Below, in pieces: positions 1 to 6,430 of a DNA stretch of 8,989 nucleotides (positions within the stretch are counted from its first letter, which is position 1; every line of letters starts with the position of its first letter). Origin of the DNA: CAYXRK01 sp964467615 (lineage in GTDB: Bacteria > Hydrogenedentota > Hydrogenedentia > Hydrogenedentales > GCA-2746185); NCBI GenBank assembly GCA_964467615.1, contig CAYXRK010000193.1:1-8989 (forward strand), written 5' to 3'. A program made the translations under genes and the position numbers. The notes below the pieces were generated by a model that was given only the letters and a program-made list of their open reading frames with translations, searched no databases and had not been told where the DNA came from.

Positions 1-2
1 AG

Positions 3-2684
3 CCGGTCATCCTGCCGCCGCTCTCGTCGACCAGCCGCGTGCTGAAGATCGGGGTCTGGTCGGAAACGCTTTCGCAAATGGACCTTTCCGAATCGGCGAA
101 ATGGGTCATCCGCCCGCGGCTAATGGCCGTCGATGGCGTGGCGAACGTCGCGATCTGGGGCCAGCGCGACAGGCAACTTCAGGTCCTCTTTGATCCACGC
201 CGCCTCGCCGCCAACAACGTCTCCCTGAACGAATTGTATGCAGGCGTGCAGAGCGCGGTCACATTACAAGGTGGCGGGTTCATCGACTCGGCAAATCAGC
301 GCCTGTCCATTCGCCACCAAAGTTGGGTAGACACCCCAGACGATCTGGCGCGGGCCGTCATCGGCGCGAGGGACGGCGCGCCGCTTCACGTTGGCGACGT
401 CGCGAACGTCGAGATCGGATCGCCTGCTCCCATTGGCGACGCGATCATCAATGGCGTTCCTGGGCTGCTGTTGATCGTCGAGATGTATCCTTGGGGCAAC
501 ACGCTGGAGGTAACCAAAGGCGTCGAGGCGGCCCTGGACGCGCTTCGCCCTGGGCTGCCGGGTTTTGAAATCGACTCCACCATATTTCGTCCGGCGACGT
601 TCATCGAGCGTGCGTTGCGGAACCTCTCGAACGCGCTGCTAATCGGTTGCGCCTTGGTTATCGTCGTGTTGTTGCTGTTCCTCGCGGATTGGCGCGCGGC
701 CCTAATCAGCACGACCGCGATTCCCCTGTCGCTCCTGACTACCGTCATCGTTATCAAGGCCCTCGGGCAGTCCGTCAATACGATGGTGATCGCCGGCCTC
801 GCCATTGCGCTGGGCGCGGTCGTTGATGACGCGATCGTCGACGTGGAAAACATCGGGCGCCGCCTTCGGCTGAACGCCGCGCTCCCAATGCCGAAATCTC
901 CGATGCGTGTCATCCTGAGGGCTTCGCTGGAAGTGCGCGGCGCAATCCTCTATGCGACCGCGATCATTGTCGTCGCACTATGCCCGGTGTTCTTTCTCAG
1001 CGGACTCGCCGGCGCGTTCTTCCGCCCACTGGCAACGGCGTATGTTCTCGCGATCGCGACGTCGTTGCTCGTCGCGCTCACGGTTACCCCGGCCTTGTGT
1101 CTGTTGTTGCTCACGGGAAAGCGGGCACGCCACGCCGAGCCGCGCTTCGCACGCGCCCTCAAGCGCGGCTACCGCTTTCTCTTGGAACGGACCATTCATC
1201 ACCCGCGACTCGCGATAGGTACGCTGGTTCTCGCGCTTTTCGTTACCATCGGGGCGTATCCGTTCTTCGGGCAAGAGTTCCTGCCGAAATTTCAGGAGAC
1301 GGATTTCCTCATGCATTGGGTCGAGAAACCAGGTACCTCTCTCGACGCGATGCGCAGAATTACCGTGCGGGCCAGCGACGAACTACTCTCGATCCCCGGC
1401 GTACGAAACTTCGGATCGCACATTGGGCGCGCTGAGGTCGCTGACGAAGTCGTCGGGCCGAACTTCACGGAACTCTGGATCAGCATCGATCCCAACGTGG
1501 ACTACGCGTCCACGGTCGCCAAAGTGCAAAGCGTCGTGAGCGGTTACCCCGGACTCCACCGCGACCTGCTTACGTACCTGAGTGAACGCATCAAGGAAGT
1601 GCTCTCCGGAACGAGCGCGAGCATTGTAGTGCGCATTTACGGAGAGGAACTGGACAAGTTGCGCGAAACGGCCGGGCGAGTGGCCGCCGCCATCGGCGAG
1701 GTCGATGGCGTGAAGGACTTGAAGGTCGAGTCGCAGGTACTCGTCCCACAGGCGTTGGTCACGTTTCGTCCGGAGGCGGCCAGCGTCTACAGCGTCACCG
1801 AAGACGCCGTGCGCAACGCCGTAACGACTGCCGTGTCGGGCCGAAAGGCCGGCGAAGTCTACGCGGGCCAAGCTATTAACGACGTGATCCTCTGGGGGAC
1901 CGAAGAGATTCGATGCGACGTGGCATCGCTGCAAGGCATCCTCATCGAGACGCCGTTTGGCGCGCGCGTTCCATTGAGCGCAGTGGCTGATGTATCTATT
2001 GTGCCCGCGCCCAACATGATCAGCCGCGAAGGCGCGTCCCGGCGGATTGACGTAAGCTGCAACGTCGAGGGGCGCGATCTCGGCGGGGTCGCCACCGAGA
2101 TTGAAGCCAAAGTGCGGGCGCTGCCGTTCGACCGAGGGTATCACCCCGAAGTGCTTGGCGAATACGCCGCGCAGGTAAATGCCCGCAACCGCCTGCTCGT
2201 CGCGGCCGCGCTCGCCGCGGTTGTCATGTTTGTGCTGCTGCACACCGAGTTCGAATCGTTTGGACTCGCCTCGTTGATCTTCGGGACGATCCCCTTCTCG
2301 CTCATCGGCGGCGTCGCGGGCGTCATGCTGGGCGGCGGCATCCTGTCGTTGGGGTCATTCATCGGCTTTGTGGCGGTGCTCGGAATCGCCATGCGCAACG
2401 GGATTATGTTAGTAAGCCACTATCGGCACCTGGAACGCGAAGAACATGTACCGTTCGGAAAGGAACTCGTCTTGCGCGGGGCCGAGGAACGGTTGTCGCC
2501 CATCCTCATGACCGCACTCACGGCCGCGCTCGCTTTGCTTCCTATTGCGGTCGGCGGCTCGCAGCCGGGTTACGAAATCGAATACCCGATGTCGCTCGTA
2601 ATCCTCGGCGGCCTCGTCACGTCAACGGTCCTATCACTACTGTTGATGCCTGCCTTTTACCTGAGATTTTCGCCGTCTCGTTGA
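3..2684 (+). CDS. RND-family efflux pump inner-membrane subunit, CusA/CzcA-like, 5'-truncated by window edge
   Basis: Proton-driven inner-membrane pump subunit that would export metal ions or small toxic compounds with a periplasmic adaptor and an outer-membrane channel. The frame is open from base 3 and in-frame residues before the first GTG (39) already match the family (PPLSSTSRVLKIG), so 893 residues are visible and about 130-150 N-terminal ones are missing. Visible in order: a periplasmic porter domain with the CusA/CzcA-style GQRDRQLQV and DPRRLAA segments; a block of membrane helices from about base 630 to 1120; the TM4 motif VVDDAIVDVENI (about 819-854); a helix near 1210-1270; the second porter domain; and C-terminal helices from about 2190 to 2670 with the GIAMRNGIMLVSHYRHL stretch. 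TM4 resembles CusA more than AcrB, but Arg and Ile occupy the positions where E. coli CusA has its TM10 Glu and TM11 Lys. Adaptor genes, if present, would lie upstream of the window. Family call is firm; the substrate is not. Confidence 0.93.
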   Translation, partial: PVILPPLSSTSRVLKIGVWSETLSQMDLSESAKWVIRPRLMAVDGVANVAIWGQRDRQLQVLFDPRRLAANNVSLNELYAGVQSAVTLQGGGFIDSANQRLSIRHQSWVDTPDDLARAVIGARDGAPLHVGDVANVEIGSPAPIGDAIINGVPGLLLIVEMYPWGNTLEVTKGVEAALDALRPGLPGFEIDSTIFRPATFIERALRNLSNALLIGCALVIVVLLLFLADWRAALISTTAIPLSLLTTVIVIKALGQSVNTMVIAGLAIALGAVVDDAIVDVENIGRRLRLNAALPMPKSPMRVILRASLEVRGAILYATAIIVVALCPVFFLSGLAGAFFRPLATAYVLAIATSLLVALTVTPALCLLLLTGKRARHAEPRFARALKRGYRFLLERTIHHPRLAIGTLVLALFVTIGAYPFFGQEFLPKFQETDFLMHWVEKPGTSLDAMRRITVRASDELLSIPGVRNFGSHIGRAEVADEVVGPNFTELWISIDPNVDYASTVAKVQSVVSGYPGLHRDLLTYLSERIKEVLSGTSASIVVRIYGEELDKLRETAGRVAAAIGEVDGVKDLKVESQVLVPQALVTFRPEAASVYSVTEDAVRNAVTTAVSGRKAGEVYAGQAINDVILWGTEEIRCDVASLQGILIETPFGARVPLSAVADVSIVPAPNMISREGASRRIDVSCNVEGRDLGGVATEIEAKVRALPFDRGYHPEVLGEYAAQVNARNRLLVAAALAAVVMFVLLHTEFESFGLASLIFGTIPFSLIGGVAGVMLGGGILSLGSFIGFVAVLGIAMRNGIMLVSHYRHLEREEHVPFGKELVLRGAEERLSPILMTALTAALALLPIAVGGSQPGYEIEYPMSLVILGGLVTSTVLSLLLMPAFYLRFSPSR

Positions 2685-2794
2685 CGCCCGAGGGCCGCGG
2701 AAATGCGTCCGCGACAGTTCATCGCGTCTTGCGCGAAGGGTTGTTTCGATTTGTGCTAATTGGGAGGCATTGGACGAGGCTGATAACTATTCCA
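2685..2794. other. Convergent intergenic region with two small GC-rich hairpins
   Basis: This gap lies between the stop codons of the pump gene (plus) and the SnoaL-like gene (minus). It holds a 6-bp perfect stem CGCGGA/TCCGCG (2696-2701 with 2708-2713, 6-base loop) and a 5-bp stem TCGCG/CGCGA (2722-2726 with 2732-2736). The second is followed on the plus strand by a modestly T-rich stretch (GTTGTTTCGATTT). Either could help end pump transcription, but neither has a long stem plus a clean T run, so a terminator call is weak. Confidence 0.3.
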
Positions 2795-3328
2795 TTATTT
2801 TACAGGAATTGACTTGCGGACATTCCGCAGCCACCACGCGATGGCAGACTGAATCGTCACCAGTATGCGCTCGCGGAACGAGCCGGGCGGCGGGAGTAGG
2901 TTGAGCGCCATCAGTTGTCCGCCGGGCACGACGGGGTCGAAGTACGTCTCGACGCGGCACACGAGTCCATCGCGGAAATCAAGCAGGTCGACGCCTTCAA
3001 AGTCCGCGCGCCGGTTTGTCGGCATGAAGCCGGCCGGTTCGAGCCGCGCGAGGTGCGTCCCCGTGATTCGCCACGGAATGATGCAGCGTTGGCCGTCCGC
3101 GGAAACGCACATCGATCCGCGAATCGCGTAGGTGAAGTCCGGGAACGCCGTGATCACCGACTCGGCAAATCGCCTCACCGCGGCCTTCCCCGACGCGGGC
3201 GATCCCAGCATCGCCGGATCGGTCCAATACACGTCGTCGGTGAGCAGCGCGAGGAACTTGTCCAAGTCGCGATCGTTCCACGCGGCGAGAAGCGAGCGAG
3301 CAACTTGTTCGGCGTTTGTGGATTCCAT
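2795..3328 (-). CDS. SnoaL-like / NTF2-like small polyketide-cyclase-fold protein
   Basis: 177-residue protein with the SnoaL/NTF2-like alpha+beta barrel pattern. It has an N-terminal helix pair (EQVARSLLAAWNDRDLDKFLALL, residues 7-29), then DDVYWTDP (31-38), a helix ending FAESVITAFPDF (54-65), a central strand WRITGTHLA (86-94), a strand with GVDLLDFRDGLV (112-123) and a final YFDP (129-132). This fold serves ester cyclases, hydratases, isomerases and many unassigned proteins, so the reaction cannot be named; no catalytic residue was assigned. The C-terminal tail (about 145-177, SFRERILVTIQSAIAWWLR) is longer than in minimal family members and looks amphipathic. The ATG at 3328 is preferred to the one at 3361 because GGGAG lies 10 bases before it and the family core begins there. 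It is the last gene of the minus-strand run, separated from RS-C by a palindrome. Confidence 0.8.
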   Translation of the reverse strand: MESTNAEQVARSLLAAWNDRDLDKFLALLTDDVYWTDPAMLGSPASGKAAVRRFAESVITAFPDFTYAIRGSMCVSADGQRCIIPWRITGTHLARLEPAGFMPTNRRADFEGVDLLDFRDGLVCRVETYFDPVVPGGQLMALNLLPPPGSFRERILVTIQSAIAWWLRNVRKSIPVK

Positions 3329-3374
3329 CCGCTCTTCACTCCCGATAAATTCTTCCAACATTGGTTTTTCTTTG

Positions 3375-3404
3375 CCTACTTTCTTTTATCAAAAAGAAAG
3401 TAGG
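3375..3404. repeat. Perfect 13-bp inverted repeat abutting the RS-C stop codon
   Basis: Left arm CCTACTTTCTTTT (3375-3387), 4-base loop ATCA, right arm AAAAGAAAGTAGG (3392-3404); the arms are exact reverse complements. The right arm ends on the base next to the RS-C stop codon (3405-3407), so the hairpin begins directly after the gene in the transcribed RNA. The stem is AT-rich and no U run follows, so it is not a standard intrinsic terminator. From memory, arms of the form CCTACTTTCTTT/AAAGAAAGTAGG recur between genes in many bacterial genomes, so it is probably a dispersed palindromic element that may act as a terminator or RNA stabiliser. Confidence 0.85.
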
Positions 3405-4811
3405 TCAGTGCGCGTTCAGCACCGTGAAGAAGCGTTCGGCGCTGTAGCGGGTGAGGCGGACGAGGCCGGGGAGGCCTTCGCGGCGGAGGGCGTTGCCAAA
3501 GTGGTGCGCGATGGTCGCCGGGCGGCGGGTAAGCATGTGCCATTGCCAGCGGCGCCACGCGAGCGCGTACATCGCTTCGATGTCGGCGGAGGAGTAGCCG
3601 GGGTAGGAAACGACCGCGCCGCCCGCGGGGTCGTAGTCCATCCAGCTTTCCTTCGTGAGCCAGCCGTTTTCCTTCGCGGCGGCGTAGAACGTGGTGCCGG
3701 GGTAGGGCGTGGCGATGGCGAATTGGAGCGTATGCGTGTTGAGGCCGATGGCGTAATCGAGCGAGCGCAGCGCGCTGTCGCGAGTCTCGCCGATGAGGCC
3801 GACGAGGAAGTTCGCGTGCGTCTGAATGCCGTGCTCGCGGCATTCGCGCACCGTGCGGCGGACTTCCTCGAGGTCGACGATCTTCGGAATCTTCGCGAGG
3901 ACTTCGGGGTCGCCGCTTTCGACGCCGAACTTGAGCGCCCGGCAACCCGCCGCGGCCATCGCCTCGATGCCGTCGCTGTCGATGGGTACGTTGCCCATGC
4001 AACTGAACGGCAGGCCGAAATTGCGCGCGCGGTATTCCTCGCAAAACGCGATGAGGTGTTTCTTGTTGATCGTGATTGTGTCGTCGTCGATGTAGATTTC
4101 GTCCGGGCGGTAGCGCGTTATGAGTTCGGCGATCTCGTCGCACACGGCCTTCGGATCGCGGCGGCGGTAGTTGCGCTTGCCCTGGTGCGGCGCGATGGTG
4201 CAGAAGTTGCAACTCAACGGGCAGCCGCGGGACGTGAGCACCGTCACCGTGCGCCCCTTGCAAAACGGGTCGTTGTATTTCTCCATCGGCATGAGGTCCC
4301 ACGCGGGGTAGGGGAGCGCGTCGAGTTCGCCCTCGCGCGGGTAGTGCTCCGGCTCGGGGTTGTCGCGCGTGCCGAGCCATGGCGCGGGCGCGAAGGTCGC
4401 GGCCTGCGAGATGGGCTGATCGTATTCGCCCTTGATGACGGCGGCGAAACCAGCATCGATGTGCTCGCGCACCGTCGCCGTCGCATGCGCGCCGCCGGCG
4501 ATGGCCGGTTTGCCGAGTTGTTTCATCACGGCCAGGTCTTCGACGAAACTCGGCGCGCTCGTTTCCATAAACACGACGTCCGGATTGAACTCGCCCGCGA
4601 TGCGCAGCAATTCCTCGTCCGAAGTCTGCGTCGCGATGCAATCGATGAAGCGGACCTCGTGGCCGTCCGCTCGCAACCTCCCCGCTGCATACCCCAACGC
4701 GAACGGAAACGGATGGTAATCAATCCCCACGCGCTTCGGTTTGCGCCGGTGCGGCCACCGCGAGCCCGCGCGGCAGTACGGCCCAGGGGGATTTAGGAGG
4801 AGGAGTTTCAT
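3405..4811 (-). CDS. B12-binding-domain radical SAM protein (RS-C)
   Basis: 468-residue cytoplasmic iron-sulfur enzyme of the class that joins an N-terminal cobalamin-binding Rossmann-type domain to a radical SAM barrel. Residues 1-10 (MKLLLLNPPG) and FPFALGYAAGRLRADGHEV (35-53) start the B12-type domain; GGAHAT (106-111) and GEYDQPI (128-134) continue it. LPYPAWDLMP (166-175) is the usual linker. The 4Fe-4S/SAM motif is C197-x3-C201-x2-C204 in SRGCPLSCNFC, followed by IDDD (241-244), KFGVESG (294-300), a glycine-rich LVGLIGET (336-343) and TPYPGT (368-373). The usual DxHxxG cobalamin-ligand motif is absent, as in many class B members. Relatives include methyltransferases and enzymes of lipid, hopanoid and pigment pathways; the substrate here is unknown. 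The frame stays open upstream to 4955, but those 48 residues lack family likeness and overlap the preceding small gene, so the ATG at 4811 is chosen although no good ribosome site precedes it. Confidence 0.92.
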   Translation of the reverse strand: MKLLLLNPPGPYCRAGSRWPHRRKPKRVGIDYHPFPFALGYAAGRLRADGHEVRFIDCIATQTSDEELLRIAGEFNPDVVFMETSAPSFVEDLAVMKQLGKPAIAGGAHATATVREHIDAGFAAVIKGEYDQPISQAATFAPAPWLGTRDNPEPEHYPREGELDALPYPAWDLMPMEKYNDPFCKGRTVTVLTSRGCPLSCNFCTIAPHQGKRNYRRRDPKAVCDEIAELITRYRPDEIYIDDDTITINKKHLIAFCEEYRARNFGLPFSCMGNVPIDSDGIEAMAAAGCRALKFGVESGDPEVLAKIPKIVDLEEVRRTVRECREHGIQTHANFLVGLIGETRDSALRSLDYAIGLNTHTLQFAIATPYPGTTFYAAAKENGWLTKESWMDYDPAGGAVVSYPGYSSADIEAMYALAWRRWQWHMLTRRPATIAHHFGNALRREGLPGLVRLTRYSAERFFTVLNAH

Positions 4812-4852
4812 GAATAACAGTTTGGCAAGGGCACTCGTTCGATAAACGGATA

Positions 4853-5053
4853 TTAGAGATCTCTGCGGCGGCCTGCCTTGCTGTCGTCCTTCAACGCGTT
4901 CCAAAGCTTGTCCAGGTTTCCGTTCTTTGCATCGCGCTCGATTTCCTTGTCCCACAAATCAGAACACAACTCTTCGAGCCAGTCTTTCAAAGTCCAAGAC
5001 TGTTCTTCGGGCAATTGCGAAATGGCATCCTTAATCTCGTCCAGCGTGTTCAT
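4853..5053 (-). CDS. Small antitoxin-like protein (addiction-module component type)
   Basis: 66-residue acidic, helical protein. An N-terminal amphipathic helix (DEIKDAISQLPEEQSWTLKDWLEEL, residues 5-29) is followed by WDKEIERDAKNGNLDKL (34-50) and a basic end, GRRRDL (61-66). The WDxxIExDxxxGxLDKL pattern is, from memory, typical of short antitoxin-like proteins found upstream of RelE/ParE-type toxins in cyanobacteria and environmental bacteria. No toxin is seen: 41 bases after its stop the next gene is RS-C. The start has a good ribosome site (AGGAG, about 6 bases upstream) and its ATG overlaps the stop of the HicB-like gene by ATGA, so the two are translationally coupled. Codon use is less GC-rich than in the radical SAM genes, which fits acquisition with its partner. 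Antitoxin function is inference from similarity alone. Confidence 0.72.
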   Translation of the reverse strand: MNTLDEIKDAISQLPEEQSWTLKDWLEELCSDLWDKEIERDAKNGNLDKLWNALKDDSKAGRRRDL

Positions 5054-5223
5054 GAACTACTCCTACAATCTATGCCTTCTAAGTAAAGTTCGATAGCTTC
5101 CTTCACGTTCTCCATCACTTCCTCTAACGTCTTGCCCTGTGTCATGCAACCGGGAAGCGATGGAACATCGGCGACGTATCCTGCATACTCGAAGTCATAT
5201 ACGAGGCCCACGTGGTACTTCAT
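5050..5223 (-). CDS. Short HicB-like antitoxin domain protein
   Basis: 57-residue protein, easily missed because of its length. It reads MKYHVGLVYDFEYAGYVADV at the start, then PSLPGCMTQGKTLEEVMENV and KEAIELYLEG. This is the HicB partial-RNase-H fold signature: a strand, G-Y-V-A-D-V-P-x-L-P-G-C, T-x-G-x-T, then a helix with EAIELYLE. It stops after this domain, with no C-terminal DNA-binding domain, which is normal for short HicB forms. HicB usually neutralises the HicA mRNA-cleaving toxin, but no HicA-like reading frame is next to it: upstream is RS-B and downstream is the 66-aa gene, whose start codon overlaps this stop (ATGA). The ATG at 5223 follows AGAGG (5233-5237) with a 9-base spacer. 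Either it is an orphan or its partner is elsewhere. Confidence 0.8.
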   Translation of the reverse strand: MKYHVGLVYDFEYAGYVADVPSLPGCMTQGKTLEEVMENVKEAIELYLEGIDCRSSS

Positions 5224-5252
5224 TCTTCGTGTCCTCTGTGCCTCTGTGGTGA
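5224..5252 (-). repeat. Purine-rich microrepeat element E2 between RS-B and the HicB-like gene
   Basis: Read on the minus strand it consists of three short units, CCACAGAGG, CACAGAGG and ACACGAAGA, filling most of the 39-base gap between the RS-B stop and the HicB-like ATG. It closely resembles element E1 after RS-A (shared ACCAC start and ACACGAA end). Such ACAGAGG/ACACGAA strings are, from memory, dispersed between genes in several environmental phyla. The AGAGG in it also serves as the apparent ribosome site of the HicB-like gene. Confidence 0.6.
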
Positions 5253-5262
5253 ATGCGCTTCC

Positions 5263-6321
5263 TCAAATAAACTCGAACTGCGCGTCGTCCTCGACCATCA
5301 GGCGATCCATGATTTCGTTGTACTTGACGAAGCGGCAGTCGAGGTTATTGCACTCGTGGGGTTCGATGGTGTCGATTTTGTCCCAGTGTTCCTGGCTGTA
5401 CCAGAGGTCGTGCAGCGGCGATTGGAACGCGTTGCCGATGGTGTGTTTTTCCTTGCGGTGGCGGTAGTAGCAGCAGAGGTAGACGTCGCCCACGGCGTCG
5501 ACGACGAGTTGCAGCGGCGTGAGCCAGCATTGGTGGGCGGCGTTGATTTTTTCCACGCCGCCAATGACGGTCATTTGGCCGGCGTACTTTTGGCGGCACA
5601 CCGCGAGCGTCTGGTTGACCTGCTGCGATTGTTCCGCGTTGAGTTCGGTGGGCGTGACGCGCGCCGCCTTGAACTGCACCGAGTCCGCGTTGAGGTCGAT
5701 CGCGAGCTCCACGCACTGCTCGATCTCGTGGTAGTTGTCTTGATCGACCACGACCTTCATGCTGATGCGGCACTTGGTTCCGCGTTCGTTCCGCATCGCG
5801 ACCATGTTGCGGAAGTTGCGGCAGACGGCGTCGTAGCGTGCTTCCGGCGAGCGCGGCTTCTTGACCTTGTGGACGGTCTCCTCGGTCGCGCCGTCGAACC
5901 CGACGCGCACGTAGCTGCCGTGGTCGACGAGCAACTCCGCCAGTTCGCCGTAGAGCTTCGTGCCGTTCGTGAGAATGCCGATGCTGATGCCGCGTTGCGC
6001 CATGTAGCGCAAGATTTCCGGGAGGATGGGGTGCAGCGTGGGTTCGCCGCCGCCGCAAAATTCGATGCCTTGCACGCCCAGATCGCCGAGCGCGGCGATG
6101 ACCTGCCGGAAATCTTCCTTCTTCATGATGTTGTGGTGGTGCGAGTTCTCCTCGTTGTACTCGCACCACGTGCAATTCTGGTTGCAGATATACGTCGGGT
6201 ACACGATGGCCGTGCGCGGCGCGGGCATTTCGCGCTTGCGGATTTTCACCGCCGCGGGATAGTGCGTCAAAATGCGGTTCTGGAGGAAGTCGAAGACTTC
6301 GTCTTTTTTGACTGTAGCCAC
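5263..6321 (-). CDS. Radical SAM protein with C-terminal SPASM-type domain (RS-B)
   Basis: 352-residue cytoplasmic enzyme. The radical SAM motif is C46-x3-C50-x2-C53 (YICNQNCTWCEY), followed by EFCGGGEPTLHP (87-98), which carries the GGEP SAM-amine contact, then LTNGTKL (117-123) and a strand VRVGFDGATEETV (138-150). The C-terminal part has the SPASM-like arrangement CWLTPLQLVVDAVGDVYLCC (C265, C283, C284), then IGNAFQSPLHDLW (295-307) and CNNLDCR (C324, C329), giving enough cysteines for at least one auxiliary 4Fe-4S cluster. SPASM enzymes mature peptides or modify small molecules and cell-wall or lipid precursors; no precursor peptide is recognised here. The start is GTG at 6321, supported by GGGAG with a 5-base spacer (6327-6331); an ATG two bases upstream is in another frame. 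RS-A lies 109 bases upstream and the HicB-like gene 39 bases downstream, all on the same strand. Confidence 0.92.
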   Translation of the reverse strand: MATVKKDEVFDFLQNRILTHYPAAVKIRKREMPAPRTAIVYPTYICNQNCTWCEYNEENSHHHNIMKKEDFRQVIAALGDLGVQGIEFCGGGEPTLHPILPEILRYMAQRGISIGILTNGTKLYGELAELLVDHGSYVRVGFDGATEETVHKVKKPRSPEARYDAVCRNFRNMVAMRNERGTKCRISMKVVVDQDNYHEIEQCVELAIDLNADSVQFKAARVTPTELNAEQSQQVNQTLAVCRQKYAGQMTVIGGVEKINAAHQCWLTPLQLVVDAVGDVYLCCYYRHRKEKHTIGNAFQSPLHDLWYSQEHWDKIDTIEPHECNNLDCRFVKYNEIMDRLMVEDDAQFEFI

Positions 6322-6400
6322 ATGAACTCCCGCGTTGTCATACCGCGTCAGAATGATAGTTGCGTTTGGCGGTTTCTCATGATGCGGTTCTGCCGCCTAT

Positions 6401-6430
6401 TTTTTCGTGTCGTTCGTGTGTTTCGTGGTT
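6401..6430 (-). repeat. Purine-rich microrepeat element E1 directly after RS-A
   Basis: On the minus strand it reads as three 9-base units, CCACGAAAC, ACACGAACG and ACACGAAAA, and begins on the base next to the RS-A stop codon (TAG, 6433-6431). It resembles E2 at 5224-5252. The remaining 79 bases up to RS-B (6322-6400) hold a GGCGG/CCGCC pair (6368-6372 with 6393-6397) that could form a weak hairpin, and the RS-B ribosome site. Confidence 0.6.

Noticed and set aside
1383..2243. 286-aa minus-strand reading frame inside the pump gene
   Set aside because: Antisense to conserved RND porter-domain sequence; His/Arg-rich with no motif.
3329..3361. Earlier ATG at 3361 for the SnoaL-like gene
   Set aside because: No ribosome site precedes it, and the 11 extra residues lie outside the family fold; the ATG at 3328 has GGGAG upstream.
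3132..4796. 554-aa plus-strand reading frame opposite RS-C
   Set aside because: Rich in Ala, Arg, Val, Asp and Glu with no domain pattern; the minus strand carries a complete radical SAM motif set. It is a typical antisense shadow of a high-GC gene.
4812..4955. 48-residue N-terminal extension of RS-C
   Set aside because: Lacks family likeness, overlaps the 66-aa gene in another frame, and the known family start MKLLLLNPP lies at 4811.
6272..6392. 11-base direct repeat ATGCGGTTCTG at 6272-6282 and 6382-6392
   Set aside because: An 11-base match is expected several times by chance among all position pairs in a 9-kb window, and the flanks differ.
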